From positions 1,135,189 through 1,199,188 of the forward strand of contig NZ_QMDV01000001.1 in assembly GCF_003284895.1 (NCBI RefSeq): a DNA stretch of 64,000 nt, read 5' to 3'. Made by a program: the position numbers and the translations under genes. The notes under the pieces were generated by a model. It saw nothing but the letters and a program-made list of their open reading frames with translations. It ran no database searches and had not been told where the DNA came from. Shown here piece by piece: positions 9,744 through 19,923 of the stretch. The stretch is from Pontibacter arcticus (GTDB lineage Bacteria; Bacteroidota; Bacteroidia; Cytophagales; Hymenobacteraceae). The number at the start of each line of letters is the position of its first letter. Positions within the stretch are counted from its first letter, which is position 1.

Positions 9744-11324
9744 ATGGCAGAAGTAAGACCTGATGAAGTATCAGCCATATTAAGAGAGCAGCTATCTAAC
9801 TTCCGCTCTGAGGCAGAGTTAGAAGAAGTAGGTACTGTTTTAACAGTGGGTGATGGTGTCGCTCGTATCTATGGCCTTTCCAAAGCACAATCTGGCGAGC
9901 TTTTAGAGTTTGAAAACGGACTGCAAGGTCTGGTTCTTAACTTAGAAGAAGATAACGTAGGTGCCGTAATGCTAGGCGACTACAGCGAGATCAAAGAAGG
10001 AGCTACCGTAAAAAGAACAAACCGTATTGCCTCTGTAAAAGTAGGTAACGGAATTATTGGCCGTGTAGTAGATACACTTGGTCAGCCGATTGATGGCAAA
10101 GGCCCTATCGCAGGTGATGTGTACGCAATGCCACTGGAGCGTAAAGCACCAGGTGTAATCTACCGTCAGCCGGTTAACGAGCCAATGCAGACTGGTATCA
10201 AAGCGATCGACTCAATGATTCCGATTGGCCGTGGCCAGCGTGAGCTTATCATCGGTGACCGCCAGACTGGTAAAACAGCTGTTGCGATCGATGCGATCCT
10301 GAACCAGCGTGAGTTCTTCGAAAGAGGCGAAACTGTATTCTGTATTTATGTAGCTGTTGGTCAGAAAGCATCAACTGTTGCTCAGATCGTAAAAGCCCTG
10401 ACAGAAGGTGGCGCAATGGACTATACGGTAGTTGTTGCAGCTCCTGCGTCTAACCCTGCTCCAATGCAGTTCTTCGCGCCATTTACTGGTGCCGCTATTG
10501 GTGAGTTCTTCCGTGACTTAGGACATCCTGCTCTGGTAGTTTATGATGACCTTTCAAAGCAAGCTGTTGCTTACCGCGAAGTTTCTCTTCTATTAAGAAG
10601 ACCTCCGGGACGTGAAGCTTATCCAGGTGACGTATTCTACCTGCACTCTCGTTTATTAGAGCGTGCTGCGAAGATCAACGCATCTGATGAGATCGCCCGT
10701 AACATGAACGATTTACCTGAGTCTATCAAGCATTTGGTTAGAGGTGGCGGTTCTCTTACTGCACTTCCAATCATTGAAACACAGGCTGGTGACGTTTCTG
10801 CTTATATCCCAACCAACGTGATCTCGATTACGGATGGTCAGATATTCCTGGAGACTAACTTGTTTAACGCAGGTATTCGTCCGGCTATCAACGTAGGTAT
10901 CTCGGTATCTCGTGTAGGTGGTAACGCGCAGATCAAATCCATGAAGAAAGTGTCTGGTACACTTAAGCTGGATCAGGCGCAGTTCCGCGAACTGGAAGCT
11001 TTTGCGAAATTCGGTTCTGACCTGGATGCTGCAACAAAACTTACAATTGAGCGTGGCCGTCGTAACCTTGAAATCCTGAAGCAGGCACAATACTCGCCGG
11101 TATCAGTTGAAGAGCAGGTCGCGATTGTATATGCTGCTACAAACGGCTTACTGGATGCAGTTCCGGTTACAGAGGTTAGAAACTTCGAAAAAGATTACCT
11201 GCGTACGTTGCGTGCACAGCATGCAGATACACTTCAGGCGCTTAAAGCCGGTAAACTGGATGATAACTCAACCAGTGTAATGAAGCAGGTAGCAAAAGAG
11301 CTTTCATCAAGATACAACAAGTAA
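9744..11324 (+). CDS. atpA: ATP synthase F1 subunit alpha
   Basis: Subunit of 526 residues in the catalytic hexamer; it binds nucleotide at the non-catalytic sites and pairs with beta, which is not encoded here. The Walker A motif GDRQTGKT lies at residues 171-178. The N-terminal beta-barrel and the C-terminal helical domain are complete. The alpha-type sequence [17 protein letters not shown] is visible at about residues 378-394. Length is normal. Confidence 0.98.
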   Translation: MAEVRPDEVSAILREQLSNFRSEAELEEVGTVLTVGDGVARIYGLSKAQSGELLEFENGLQGLVLNLEEDNVGAVMLGDYSEIKEGATVKRTNRIASVKVGNGIIGRVVDTLGQPIDGKGPIAGDVYAMPLERKAPGVIYRQPVNEPMQTGIKAIDSMIPIGRGQRELIIGDRQTGKTAVAIDAILNQREFFERGETVFCIYVAVGQKASTVAQIVKALTEGGAMDYTVVVAAPASNPAPMQFFAPFTGAAIGEFFRDLGHPALVVYDDLSKQAVAYREVSLLLRRPPGREAYPGDVFYLHSRLLERAAKINASDEIARNMNDLPESIKHLVRGGGSLTALPIIETQAGDVSAYIPTNVISITDGQIFLETNLFNAGIRPAINVGISVSRVGGNAQIKSMKKVSGTLKLDQAQFRELEAFAKFGSDLDAATKLTIERGRRNLEILKQAQYSPVSVEEQVAIVYAATNGLLDAVPVTEVRNFEKDYLRTLRAQHADTLQALKAGKLDDNSTSVMKQVAKELSSRYNK

Positions 11325-11393
11325 TAAGTTCTATATCCAGGGCAGAGGCTGCAAGGTTTCTGCCTTGGATTATAAGCTCATCACAAAAAGAAT

Positions 11394-12284
11394 ATGGCAA
11401 GTTTAAAGGAGGTAAGAAGTCGCATCACGTCGGTATCGTCGACACAGCAGATTACAAAAGCCATGAAAATGGTGGCTGCTTCCAAGTTACGACGTGCACA
11501 GGATGGTATTATGCGTATGCGCCCTTATGCACAGCGTTTGGGAGGTATATTAGCAAACTTGTCTACGTTGGCAGAAGGCCCGGTATCAAATAAGTATGCT
11601 GAAGAGCGCGATGCAAACCGTATACTGATCGTTGCCATTACTTCTGACCGTGGCCTGGCTGGTGCTTTTAACTCTAACGTTATAAAAGCTGCTACTACGC
11701 TCGTAACTGAAAAGTATGCGACGCAAATGGCGGCCGGTAATGTTTCCTTTTTAACAATTGGTAAAAAAGGATTCGAGGCTTTCTCTAAAAGAGGCTATGC
11801 AGTAAACGGAACCTATACAGGTATACTTGGCCAACTTTCGTTTGATGCCGTTCGCGGAGCAGCAGAGTTTGCCATGGATGGCTTTATCAACAGAGAGTAC
11901 GATCGTGTAGAGATTGTTTACAACGAATTCAGAAACGTGGCTACACAGATCATTCGTACGGAGCAATTCCTTCCTATCCTGGAAAACCAGTCAGAAGAAA
12001 ACACATCATCTGCCATAATCCCGGATTATACTTTTGAACCTTCGAAAGAAGAGATCATTCTGGAATTGATACCAAAATCATTGAAAGTACAGTTCTATAA
12101 GGCTATTCTGGAGTCAAGAGCATCGGAAGAAGGTGCACGTATGACGGCGATGGAAAAAGCAACGGAAAATGCTGGTGAACTTTTAAAACAGCTGAAGTTA
12201 ACGTATAACAGGACACGTCAGGCTGCCATTACCACAGAAATCCTCGAGATTGTTGGTGGTGCAGAGGCGTTGGCTGCTAAATAA
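11394..12284 (+). CDS. atpG: ATP synthase F1 subunit gamma
   Basis: Central rotor shaft of 296 residues. The N-terminal helix KEVRSRITSVSSTQQITKAM and the C-terminal helix ending LTYNRTRQAAITTEILEIVGG pack together in the alpha3beta3 core. It is the last gene of this cluster and is followed by a terminator. No atpD or atpC follows. Confidence 0.97.
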   Translation: MASLKEVRSRITSVSSTQQITKAMKMVAASKLRRAQDGIMRMRPYAQRLGGILANLSTLAEGPVSNKYAEERDANRILIVAITSDRGLAGAFNSNVIKAATTLVTEKYATQMAAGNVSFLTIGKKGFEAFSKRGYAVNGTYTGILGQLSFDAVRGAAEFAMDGFINREYDRVEIVYNEFRNVATQIIRTEQFLPILENQSEENTSSAIIPDYTFEPSKEEIILELIPKSLKVQFYKAILESRASEEGARMTAMEKATENAGELLKQLKLTYNRTRQAAITTEILEIVGGAEALAAK

Positions 12285-12305
12285 AGATCCTGATACATAC
12301 AAAGG

Positions 12306-12340
12306 CAGCGCCCATCTAACAGGTGGGCGCTGTTGTTTTT
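12306..12340 (+). terminator. Rho-independent terminator after atpG
   Basis: Nine-base stem CAGCGCCCA/TGGGCGCTG with a 9-base loop, followed by TTGTTTTT. It lies 22 bases after the atpG stop. Confidence 0.9.
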
Positions 12341-12420
12341 AACAGGTTGGTGCAGCATTATCAAATTGCAAAGTTTGTAACCTAAGCTCACCCTTACTGC
12401 AAATAATATAGCCTGGTTAT

Positions 12421-12428
12421 TATATTTG
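12421..12428 (+). promoter_or_regulatory. Candidate -7 element for the PafA-like gene
   Basis: TATATTTG fits TAnnTTTG and lies 19 bases before the ATG at 12447. There is no clear TTG at the -33 position. Confidence 0.45.
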
Positions 12429-12446
12429 TAGCAGAAACTCAAGAAT

Positions 12447-14156
12447 ATGAAAGTACAAAAGTTGTTTAAATCACACTTTTCCGGAAGTATACTTATTGCA
12501 TTTCTGTGGCTGCTTACGGCATGCGCCGGATCAGGCAGTGCAGGCTCTACTGAAAACACGAACCCCATTGTAAAAGCTGATCAGCCTTTGCCAAGGCCAA
12601 AGCTGGTAGTAGGCATTGTGGTAGACCAAATGCGTTACGATTACCTGTACCGTTACTGGAGCAAGTATGGAAACGATGGCTTTAAGAAACTGGTAAGTGA
12701 AGGCTTCAACTTTAAAAATAACCAATACAGTTATGTGCCTACTTATACCGGGCCGGGGCACGCTTCCGTTTACACAGGCAGTGTACCAGCGCTTAACGGC
12801 ATCATTGGCAATAACTGGTACGACCGTAATACAGGAAAATCAGTTTACTGCGCCGGCGACCTAACCGTAAATACTGTAGGAAGTACATCGGATGCAGGTA
12901 AAATGTCGCCTGTAAATATGCTGACCACCACCATTGGAGATGAGCTGAGGCTGGCTACAAATAAAGGCTCTAAAGTAATAGGTATTGCGCTGAAAGACAG
13001 AGGAGCCATACTTCCGGCCGGGCATATGGCAAACGGTGCTTACTGGTTCGATTCGCCTTCGGGCAACTGGATAACAAGCACGTATTACATGAACGAGCTG
13101 CCGGCATGGGTACAGGAGTTCAACAGCAAAAAATACCCGGATTTATACTTGAACCAGGTATGGAATACGTTGCTACCAATAGAGCAGTACACGGAAAGCA
13201 CCAAAGATGATATGCCTTGGGAAGGTACGTTGGATAACGAACAAAAACCGGCATTCCCGCACAATCTGCCAGCCATCCGCGAGAAAGATTATGAATTGTT
13301 GCGCTCTACACCCGGCGGAAACACCATTACAAAAGACTTCGCACTGGCTGCCCTGAAATCAGAAAAGCTGGGTAAAGGAGAGTTTACTGATATGCTAGCG
13401 GTGAGTTTCTCTACGCCGGATTATATAGGCCACACCTTCGGACCAAACTCGATTGAAGCACAGGATGGTTTCTTAAGGCTGGATAAAGAAATTGGCGAGC
13501 TGATCTCAGAAATAGAGAAAGAAGTTGGCAAAGGAAACGTACTTTTCTTCCTGACTGCAGACCACGGTGCAGCGCACGTACCAGCATTCTTAAAAGAAAA
13601 TAAAGTACCTGCAGGCATTGCCAGTTCAAATGTGGTAAGAGATTCCGTGGAAAGCTACCTGGATAAAGTATATGGCGCAGGTACGTGGGTAGATAAGTAT
13701 ACAAACCAGCAGGTTTACCTGAACCGCAAATTAATAGATAGTAAAAAGCTGAACCTGAAAGATGTACAGGAGCGCGTGGCAACGTATGTAGTTCGGTTTA
13801 AAGGAGTAGCAAGAGCCGTGGCCGCCGTGCATTTACAGGCATCCGGTTGGGAAGCAGGTTTGATGGCCCGCATGGATCATGGTTATAACCCGCAACGCTC
13901 CGGCGATGTCATTATTGTGCTGCAGCCCGGCTGGTTTGAAGGCTGGGAAGGCAGAGAACCAAAAGGTACCACGCATGGTTCGTATGGTAATTATGATACG
14001 CACGTGCCCCTGATCTGGTATGGCTGGAAAATAAAAGCAGGCGAAAGCTCAGCCGAAACCGCTGTGGCTGACATTGCACCCACACTGGCGTCCTGGTTAT
14101 ACATTCAGGAGCCGAACGGAAGCGTAGGCAAGCCCTTACAGGAATTAATGAAATAG
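12447..14156 (+). CDS. PafA-like alkaline phosphatase lipoprotein
   Basis: Alkaline phosphatase superfamily enzyme of 569 residues, probably anchored in the envelope by lipid on Cys26 (lipobox LTAC). Asp60 in VVGIVVDQMRYDY is a likely zinc ligand, and the nucleophile is likely Thr101 in YTGPGHASVYTG, as in the threonine-using PafA of Flavobacteriia. The pair TADHGAAH and the late DHGYNP segment supply further metal ligands. It would release phosphate from monoesters outside the inner membrane. It has its own likely promoter after the atp terminator. Confidence 0.85.
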   Translation: MKVQKLFKSHFSGSILIAFLWLLTACAGSGSAGSTENTNPIVKADQPLPRPKLVVGIVVDQMRYDYLYRYWSKYGNDGFKKLVSEGFNFKNNQYSYVPTYTGPGHASVYTGSVPALNGIIGNNWYDRNTGKSVYCAGDLTVNTVGSTSDAGKMSPVNMLTTTIGDELRLATNKGSKVIGIALKDRGAILPAGHMANGAYWFDSPSGNWITSTYYMNELPAWVQEFNSKKYPDLYLNQVWNTLLPIEQYTESTKDDMPWEGTLDNEQKPAFPHNLPAIREKDYELLRSTPGGNTITKDFALAALKSEKLGKGEFTDMLAVSFSTPDYIGHTFGPNSIEAQDGFLRLDKEIGELISEIEKEVGKGNVLFFLTADHGAAHVPAFLKENKVPAGIASSNVVRDSVESYLDKVYGAGTWVDKYTNQQVYLNRKLIDSKKLNLKDVQERVATYVVRFKGVARAVAAVHLQASGWEAGLMARMDHGYNPQRSGDVIIVLQPGWFEGWEGREPKGTTHGSYGNYDTHVPLIWYGWKIKAGESSAETAVADIAPTLASWLYIQEPNGSVGKPLQELMK

Positions 14157-14219
14157 ATATAAATAAGCGTCTTCTAAAAACAGTGATACAAAAGACGCAA
14201 ACAAACTTTAAAGAAGAAT

Positions 14220-14792
14220 ATGGAGAATATGGAAAACAACAATCCATGGCATAGTGTGAGCTACGGAGAAGAAGCTCCGAATGTAGTAACAGCAATTATC
14301 GAAATACCAAAAGGCTCTAAAGCCAAGTATGAGCTCGACAAAGACAGCGGCATGCTGAAACTGGACCGCGTTCTTTTCTCTTCTGTACACTATCCGGCCA
14401 ATTACGGTTTTATTCCGCAAACTTATTGTGATGATAAAGACCCGTTGGATATTCTGGTTATCTGCTCGATAGATGTTCAGCCGATGTGCCTGATCGATGC
14501 CAAAATAATTGGTGTGATGCAGATGATCGACAACAACGAAGAAGATGATAAGATCATCGCTGTAGCGAACAATGACATGTCGGTGCGCCACATCAATGAT
14601 ATTTCTGAGTTGCCTCCGCATACGTTACTGGAGTTGCGTCGCTTCTTCGAAGATTATAAGAAACTGGAGCAGAAAGAAGTGATCGTGGAGCAATTCCTGG
14701 GCCGCGAGCATGCTTACAAGATACTACAGGACAGCATCGAACTGTACAACGCTACCTTTGGCGAACCTGTAAAAAAACAAGGACTGCTTTAA
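14220..14792 (+). CDS. ppa: Inorganic pyrophosphatase (family I)
   Basis: Cytoplasmic Mg-dependent enzyme of 190 residues that hydrolyses pyrophosphate to two phosphates. Family motifs are clear: [34 protein letters not shown] (the three metal-binding aspartates) and the later DDKIIAV. A second ATG three codons in (14229) is an alternative start. A terminator follows closely. Confidence 0.96.
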   Translation: MENMENNNPWHSVSYGEEAPNVVTAIIEIPKGSKAKYELDKDSGMLKLDRVLFSSVHYPANYGFIPQTYCDDKDPLDILVICSIDVQPMCLIDAKIIGVMQMIDNNEEDDKIIAVANNDMSVRHINDISELPPHTLLELRRFFEDYKKLEQKEVIVEQFLGREHAYKILQDSIELYNATFGEPVKKQGLL

Positions 14793-14807
14793 GCAACCTT
14801 ACTCTTA

Positions 14808-14849
14808 ACAAAAGCCTGGCAGAGACTTCTTTGTCAGGCTTTTGTTTTT
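14808..14849 (+). terminator. Rho-independent terminator after ppa
   Basis: Eleven-base stem ACAAAAGCCTG/CAGGCTTTTGT with a 16-base loop, followed by TTTTA. Confidence 0.88.
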
Positions 14850-14907
14850 ATAGCCAGGCCATGCGTTTTGCAATACAAGCCAAATGTTCCGTTCTTGTAG
14901 CTTAAGT

Positions 14908-15813
14908 ATGAACAAAGGAAAGCACCTAAATAAAGCGCCTATAGCTTCGGCTATACTTCCTGTTGCTATTAAAAAGCTGCTGGAAGCCTTGGTATATAGC
15001 AGCGTGTTTATTTCGTGCTGCGCCTTTGCTTTAACCCTCGAAACATACTGGTTGGCTGGGCTTTCTTCCTCTATGCCGATGGCTGTTTTTGTTTTCCTGG
15101 CAACGCTTTTCACCTACAACCTCAGCAGCGTGCAAAGCATTATCCGGCGGGCTAACCAGCAACGGAACAGGCAAAGCGAATCGTGGGTGCTGCGGCATAA
15201 ACAAAGTATGGCTGTGCTGGGCGTGTTAAGTATAACTTCAGCAATAGCTGTTTATTTTGTGTTTGGGCTGCAGATCAACACGTGGTTTATACTTCACCTG
15301 GCTGTTATTTCGATTGGCTATACGGTGCCAGTCTTGTATAAAAAAAGGCGAATACGGACGTTACGCAGTGTGCCGCTTCTAAAGGTATTCCTGATTGCGT
15401 ATGTGTGGGCGATGGTGACAGGCCTGCTGCCTTTGTTAGATGCCGGCTTGGCAGCAGGGCAACCCGAAACATGGCTGTTTTTTGCGCGACGTTTTTTGTT
15501 TATACTTGCGCTGGCCCTTCTGTTTGATGTCCGGGATTACCACTACGACCGCCAAATGAAAACGCTTACTTTTCCGGGACTTATCGGTGTACAAAATACC
15601 AAAATCTTATCGTTGGGCTTGCTGGTGGCGTATGTAGCCTTACTATGCGCTACAGAGGAAAGCACACTTTTACTGGCTTTAGTGGCAAGCGCTGTGGTAG
15701 CGGCGGCAGTTATTATTTTTGCTTCGGAACATAAACCCCGGCTGTATTATTTGCTTTTGGTGGATGGTGCCATGCTGGTACACGCCGGATTTGTTTACCT
15801 GGCTACGCGCTAG
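14908..15813 (+). CDS. UbiA prenyltransferase-like integral membrane protein
   Basis: About 301 residues with eight or so membrane helices. The segment DVRDYHYDRQMKTLTFPG resembles the second Asp-rich motif of the UbiA superfamily, which binds prenyl diphosphate through Mg. The first Asp-rich motif (NDxxDxxxD) is not evident; only YNLSSVQSIIRR stands at that place, so activity is uncertain. An ATG at 14884 would add eight residues. The 3' end overlaps the end of the convergent nnrD gene by 11 bases. Confidence 0.65.
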   Translation: MNKGKHLNKAPIASAILPVAIKKLLEALVYSSVFISCCAFALTLETYWLAGLSSSMPMAVFVFLATLFTYNLSSVQSIIRRANQQRNRQSESWVLRHKQSMAVLGVLSITSAIAVYFVFGLQINTWFILHLAVISIGYTVPVLYKKRRIRTLRSVPLLKVFLIAYVWAMVTGLLPLLDAGLAAGQPETWLFFARRFLFILALALLFDVRDYHYDRQMKTLTFPGLIGVQNTKILSLGLLVAYVALLCATEESTLLLALVASAVVAAAVIIFASEHKPRLYYLLLVDGAMLVHAGFVYLATR

Positions 15814-17320
15814 TGCGGGCAACCTGCAGGAAAGCTTTCGGCAAGTAATCAATTAAGTCAGAAGCGATCATCGAAACTTTGCCTACGTCCGGCAATGCCA
15901 AATCTGCTGCTAAACCATGCAGGTAAACTCCCAAAATACAGGCTTCCTCTAACGTATACTTTTGGGCTACTAGGGCTGTAATAATGCCGGTCAGTACATC
16001 GCCGGTGCCACCTGTCGCCATGCCTGCATTGCCTGTGGTGTTAAAGTATAGGTTGCCCTCGGGCGTACCGATAGCAGTCTGGCTGCCTTTCAAAACAATG
16101 TAGCAGCTGTACTCGCGGCAAAACTCCAGCATATCCTGCAGGCGGTCGTAGTCGTTTTTACTTTTACCGATCAGGCGCTCGAATTCTTTGGGGTGCGGCG
16201 TAAGTATAACTTCGTGGTTTCGGAGCTGGTTTTTCAGTTTTTCGCTTCCGGCTATGATATTGATCGCATCGGCATCTAAAACTAAAGGTTGTTTACAAGT
16301 GGCCAGCAACTGCCCGATAGCCGTTTTAGTTACCCGTTCCGTGCCCATCCCGGGGCCAACCCCTATCACATTATACTTTTCAATGTCAGAAGGCAGGTTA
16401 GCGATGTGGTTTTTATGTTTGTCTGAAAGCGCCATCGCCTCCGGCACCGAATTCTGAAGTATGGCATACCCGATAGCGGGCGCGTGTACCGTTAAGAGAC
16501 CAACTCCCGCGCGCATGCAGGCACGAGCCGCCAGCACAGCCGCACCCATTTTACCAAACCCACCACAAAGCAGCAGCGCATGGCCATACAACCCTTTATG
16601 CGAGAATTTTGGCCGGGACTTCAGTAAATGTTGTATATCAGCGGCGGTTGTAAAGTATAAATTAGTGGTAGCTTCGGAAATGAAAGTAGGACTCAGGCTT
16701 ATCGGAACTACATGCCATTGGCCAACATACGCTTCGTGCTGCGGCAGGAAAAAAGCCAGCTTAGGCAACTCAAAACTAACTGTATACTTTGCCCGGATGA
16801 TGGCACCTTCGGTGGGCGTTTGTTTATCGGTATACAACCCGGAAGGCATATCAACAGCGGTAATGCAGGCTGCGCTTTGGTTCAGGTGATTGATTAGGGA
16901 AGCGTATAAACCCGTTACAGTCCTGTTTAAGCCGGTACCAAAAAGTGCGTCGATTACAAGGGCGGCGGCCGGAATAGCTGGGAAGTCGCTTTCATGTTCC
17001 ACGTGCCGCAACGCTATTTCGGTTGGTAATTTCTGGTGATTATACTTAAAATCTTCGGAAGCATTTGCCGGATCGCCTGCCAGATAAACCTGCACGGTGT
17101 AACAACGCTGGTGCAGCAGCCGGGTAATGGCGAGGCCGTCGCCGCCATTATTGCCCGGCCCACAGAAAATATAAACGTCTTGGGTTGGCGTAAATTTGTT
17201 TTCGAACCAAGCTGTAAAGGCGCTTGCTGCCCGTTCCATCAACTCAAAAGAGGCAATGTTTTCTTCCTGAATAGTAAAGGCATCAGCAGCGCGGGTTTGG
17301 TCAGCGGACAGTATTTTCAT
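15803..17320 (-). CDS. nnrD: Bifunctional NAD(P)H-hydrate epimerase / ADP-dependent NAD(P)H-hydrate dehydratase
   Basis: Repairs damaged NAD(P)H hydrates in the cytoplasm. The N-terminal epimerase (YjeF_N, about residues 1-215) shows FCGPGNNGGDGLAITRLL and VDMPSGLYTD. The C-terminal dehydratase (carbohydrate-kinase fold, about 230-500) shows KGLYGHALLLCGG, GVGPGMG, LTPHPKEFERL and the catalytic GTGDVLTG. At 505 residues it has the usual length for this fusion. It converges with the UbiA-like gene. Confidence 0.95.
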   Translation of the reverse strand: MKILSADQTRAADAFTIQEENIASFELMERAASAFTAWFENKFTPTQDVYIFCGPGNNGGDGLAITRLLHQRCYTVQVYLAGDPANASEDFKYNHQKLPTEIALRHVEHESDFPAIPAAALVIDALFGTGLNRTVTGLYASLINHLNQSAACITAVDMPSGLYTDKQTPTEGAIIRAKYTVSFELPKLAFFLPQHEAYVGQWHVVPISLSPTFISEATTNLYFTTAADIQHLLKSRPKFSHKGLYGHALLLCGGFGKMGAAVLAARACMRAGVGLLTVHAPAIGYAILQNSVPEAMALSDKHKNHIANLPSDIEKYNVIGVGPGMGTERVTKTAIGQLLATCKQPLVLDADAINIIAGSEKLKNQLRNHEVILTPHPKEFERLIGKSKNDYDRLQDMLEFCREYSCYIVLKGSQTAIGTPEGNLYFNTTGNAGMATGGTGDVLTGIITALVAQKYTLEEACILGVYLHGLAADLALPDVGKVSMIASDLIDYLPKAFLQVARTSA

Positions 17321-17424
17321 AGCGTTTAGCAGGCGAAGTGGCTACTACCTATACTTAAATTTATACGTCAGGTTGAAGCATCAAAGTATAAAATGGCAAA
17401 CAGCAGCTATACGTATTTATAAGC

Positions 17425-19839
17425 TTAAAACGCCAGGGAAAAAGTGAATTTGAAAACCAGGTTATCTTTTGACGAAGCGGCTGCATACGGGCCATACCGG
17501 TAAAAGGCACCCACGCCAACGCCCGAAAAAGGAGAGCGGATAATGTTATTAAACAGCAGGCCGGATTCATAATAACCTTTGTTCATAACCTGCACCGGCA
17601 CATCCGGAAGTATAACTGCTCCATCCAGGTCGCCGAAACCGATGTTGGTAAGCGCTACGATATCTGGTTGGAAAAACTTGCTTCGGAATAACAGCTTACC
17701 AAAGTTCTGCTGAAAGAACAACGAGGCAAATTTATCGGAAAAGAACTCGTATGGGCGCATGGTCTCAAAGCCTTTGCCCGTGTACACGTAATGGTCGGAG
17801 CTGTAACTGCCGTAGCCGTTAAACAAACTTATGTAGGGCGCATCGCCGCTTATAAAACCGCCTGAAAGTGTCACGCTCGTCTGGCCGAATGTGCGGTGCC
17901 GCCACGAAGTAGTTGCCTGTGCCTCATACTTATGGTAGCTGTGTTCTCCTTCCAGCATAGAATTAAAGCCGCGTGTATACTGACCTAAAAGTATAAAGGG
18001 CAGTTCTGTCTGCATCGGCATCAGCTGGTTAAACTGGTTCATGTAGGTTTCGCCGGGCGCGTAACGCAGACTCAGGGCAGCCTCAGCCAGGTTAAAGTTT
18101 ATGGGAGTTTCATCAGTAATTATACCTAAAGTAGGCCGGTGTTCTTCCTGGCGCAGCTGGGCATGTGCCTGCAGATACCGGAACATTCTACCCGAAACGG
18201 CTATACTTTTGTGGCTGGCATAGCTCAGCAAAGGCAGCACCACGCGGCGCAGGTCTTTTAGAAAGCCTGTTTGCTGAAAAGGAAAACGCTTGCCGCCAGG
18301 TTCCAGCACATCCTCAAAATACTCGGCCTTTACCTGCAGCTGGCTTGGCTTATGTAGTATGAAAGAGGCGTCGGCGCCATACTTTGTTTCTTCGTCCCGG
18401 AAGCCGTAAGCCCAGTAACCTCCCACCTTAAACCGCTCCGAAAGCACCTCGTTTGTATGTGCACCAATGCCCAGCCGCAAGCCTTCAAAAGCGCCAACGC
18501 GCAACAGCCTGTTCAGATCTAAGCTGATAGGGCCAATCGGAATCTGCTGCCGGAAAAGGTATTCCAGCACGCGGATGTTGCGGTCCAGTTTCTGGGCGCG
18601 GCCTACGCTATCGAGTTGCTGGTAGGTGCGTAGTTCTAGTTGGTTCAGTGAGTCGGGGCGGTATTGTTGCCAGAAGGTATCGGGTTGTTTGGCGGCGTTG
18701 GCTTTTTGCTGCAGCGCTACCACGCCAAAATCAGATTTTTTAAGCGCAGGGTTGAGGTTGATGTTGGTGATATAAGTCCGGATGCGGCCGTAGGGTTGGT
18801 GCCCGCGCAACGTAATTTTAGGAACGGTAATTTCTAAGTCCAGCTCGGTTGGGAACCACTTTTGCTGCGGGCCGGTCTGTTTAAATTGTTGCTGCAACCG
18901 CACGCCTCGCTGCGCACCATCTGCTGATTCGGCAATGATGTTTTGCACGGCCCAGCCATTGCTGGTTATATAAAGCAGGCCTTTCAGGGCATCAAAGTTT
19001 TTGCCGGCTTCCGGTTTAAATGAAATGATAAAAGTAGTGTCCTGGGCTGTAACAACAGTTTCCTGAAGTATAAAATCATACTTGCGCGTGCTTCCCGGGC
19101 TTAACGGACTCAGGTAGCGCTTCCCGAAAAACACCGGCATATCTTCGTACACCGAAAAATCGCGCGCTTCGGCAGCTACGGCTCCAAAACTAGGCTGTTG
19201 TATACCCGACACGCGTGTAGCCAGTATGGTTTCGCTGGCGTTATCGGGTTTCAGGAAAGCATAATCGGTTATACTTTCCATCATAAACAAATGCTGCCCG
19301 GCCAACAAATTGCGCATATCCAGGTACGCCGAATCCTGTTCGGATAGTTGCAACGTATCGCTCAGGTCAAATTCCTGGGCATCGGTGGCAGTAAGTATAA
19401 ATTTATTGTATGTCCGGAATGTATAAGCGGGCAGGTTGCTTAAGCGGTGTTGGGTGCGGTTCTGCGTAGCCAGCCGAATAATGCGGTGCGCCGGATTTTT
19501 GCCGGAACCAAGTATAACTACCTCCTGAAGCTGCGCCACGGAAGGCGGCAGTAAAATATCATAGCGCTCAGCCGAATCCGGGTAAATAATTTTGGCATCA
19601 TAGCCCACGTAACTAAAGCGCAGGCTTGTAACAGGGCGGTTGAGTTGGAGTTTATACTTGCCATCGAGGTCGGTGGTGGTGCCTGTTTCGCCGTCGTTTA
19701 CGCTTATACTTACAAAAGGCAGTTTTTCAGATGAGTTCGCATCGCGCACAGTGCCGTATACCGTTCGGGTTTGTGCCTGGGTAGCAGTACAGATCAGGAA
19801 AAAGCAAAGCAGTAGCAGCGGACGGACGAATGAAAGCAT
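17425..19839 (-). CDS. DUF5686 outer-membrane protein with carboxypeptidase-like regulatory domain
   Basis: Protein of 804 residues with a signal peptide (MLSFVRPLLLLCFFLICTA, then TQAQ). Residues about 24-110 form a CarboxypepD_reg-like beta-sandwich (VYGTVRDANSSEKLPFVSIS), as in SusC-type proteins. The rest matches the DUF5686 family, whose C-terminal half is expected to be a beta-barrel ending in FKFTFSLAF. There is no TonB-plug, so it is not a usual receptor. The substrate is unknown. It is flanked by nnrD and the PAP2 gene on the same strand. Confidence 0.85.
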   Translation of the reverse strand: MLSFVRPLLLLCFFLICTATQAQTRTVYGTVRDANSSEKLPFVSISVNDGETGTTTDLDGKYKLQLNRPVTSLRFSYVGYDAKIIYPDSAERYDILLPPSVAQLQEVVILGSGKNPAHRIIRLATQNRTQHRLSNLPAYTFRTYNKFILTATDAQEFDLSDTLQLSEQDSAYLDMRNLLAGQHLFMMESITDYAFLKPDNASETILATRVSGIQQPSFGAVAAEARDFSVYEDMPVFFGKRYLSPLSPGSTRKYDFILQETVVTAQDTTFIISFKPEAGKNFDALKGLLYITSNGWAVQNIIAESADGAQRGVRLQQQFKQTGPQQKWFPTELDLEITVPKITLRGHQPYGRIRTYITNINLNPALKKSDFGVVALQQKANAAKQPDTFWQQYRPDSLNQLELRTYQQLDSVGRAQKLDRNIRVLEYLFRQQIPIGPISLDLNRLLRVGAFEGLRLGIGAHTNEVLSERFKVGGYWAYGFRDEETKYGADASFILHKPSQLQVKAEYFEDVLEPGGKRFPFQQTGFLKDLRRVVLPLLSYASHKSIAVSGRMFRYLQAHAQLRQEEHRPTLGIITDETPINFNLAEAALSLRYAPGETYMNQFNQLMPMQTELPFILLGQYTRGFNSMLEGEHSYHKYEAQATTSWRHRTFGQTSVTLSGGFISGDAPYISLFNGYGSYSSDHYVYTGKGFETMRPYEFFSDKFASLFFQQNFGKLLFRSKFFQPDIVALTNIGFGDLDGAVILPDVPVQVMNKGYYESGLLFNNIIRSPFSGVGVGAFYRYGPYAAASSKDNLVFKFTFSLAF

Positions 19840-19923
19840 CTGTAAAGGTAAAAAGAAATAGGGCTTCTTCCGAAAGTATAAAACCGGTGTATTGGAGTAA
19901 AGTTACTAGCCGGAAATTTTACG

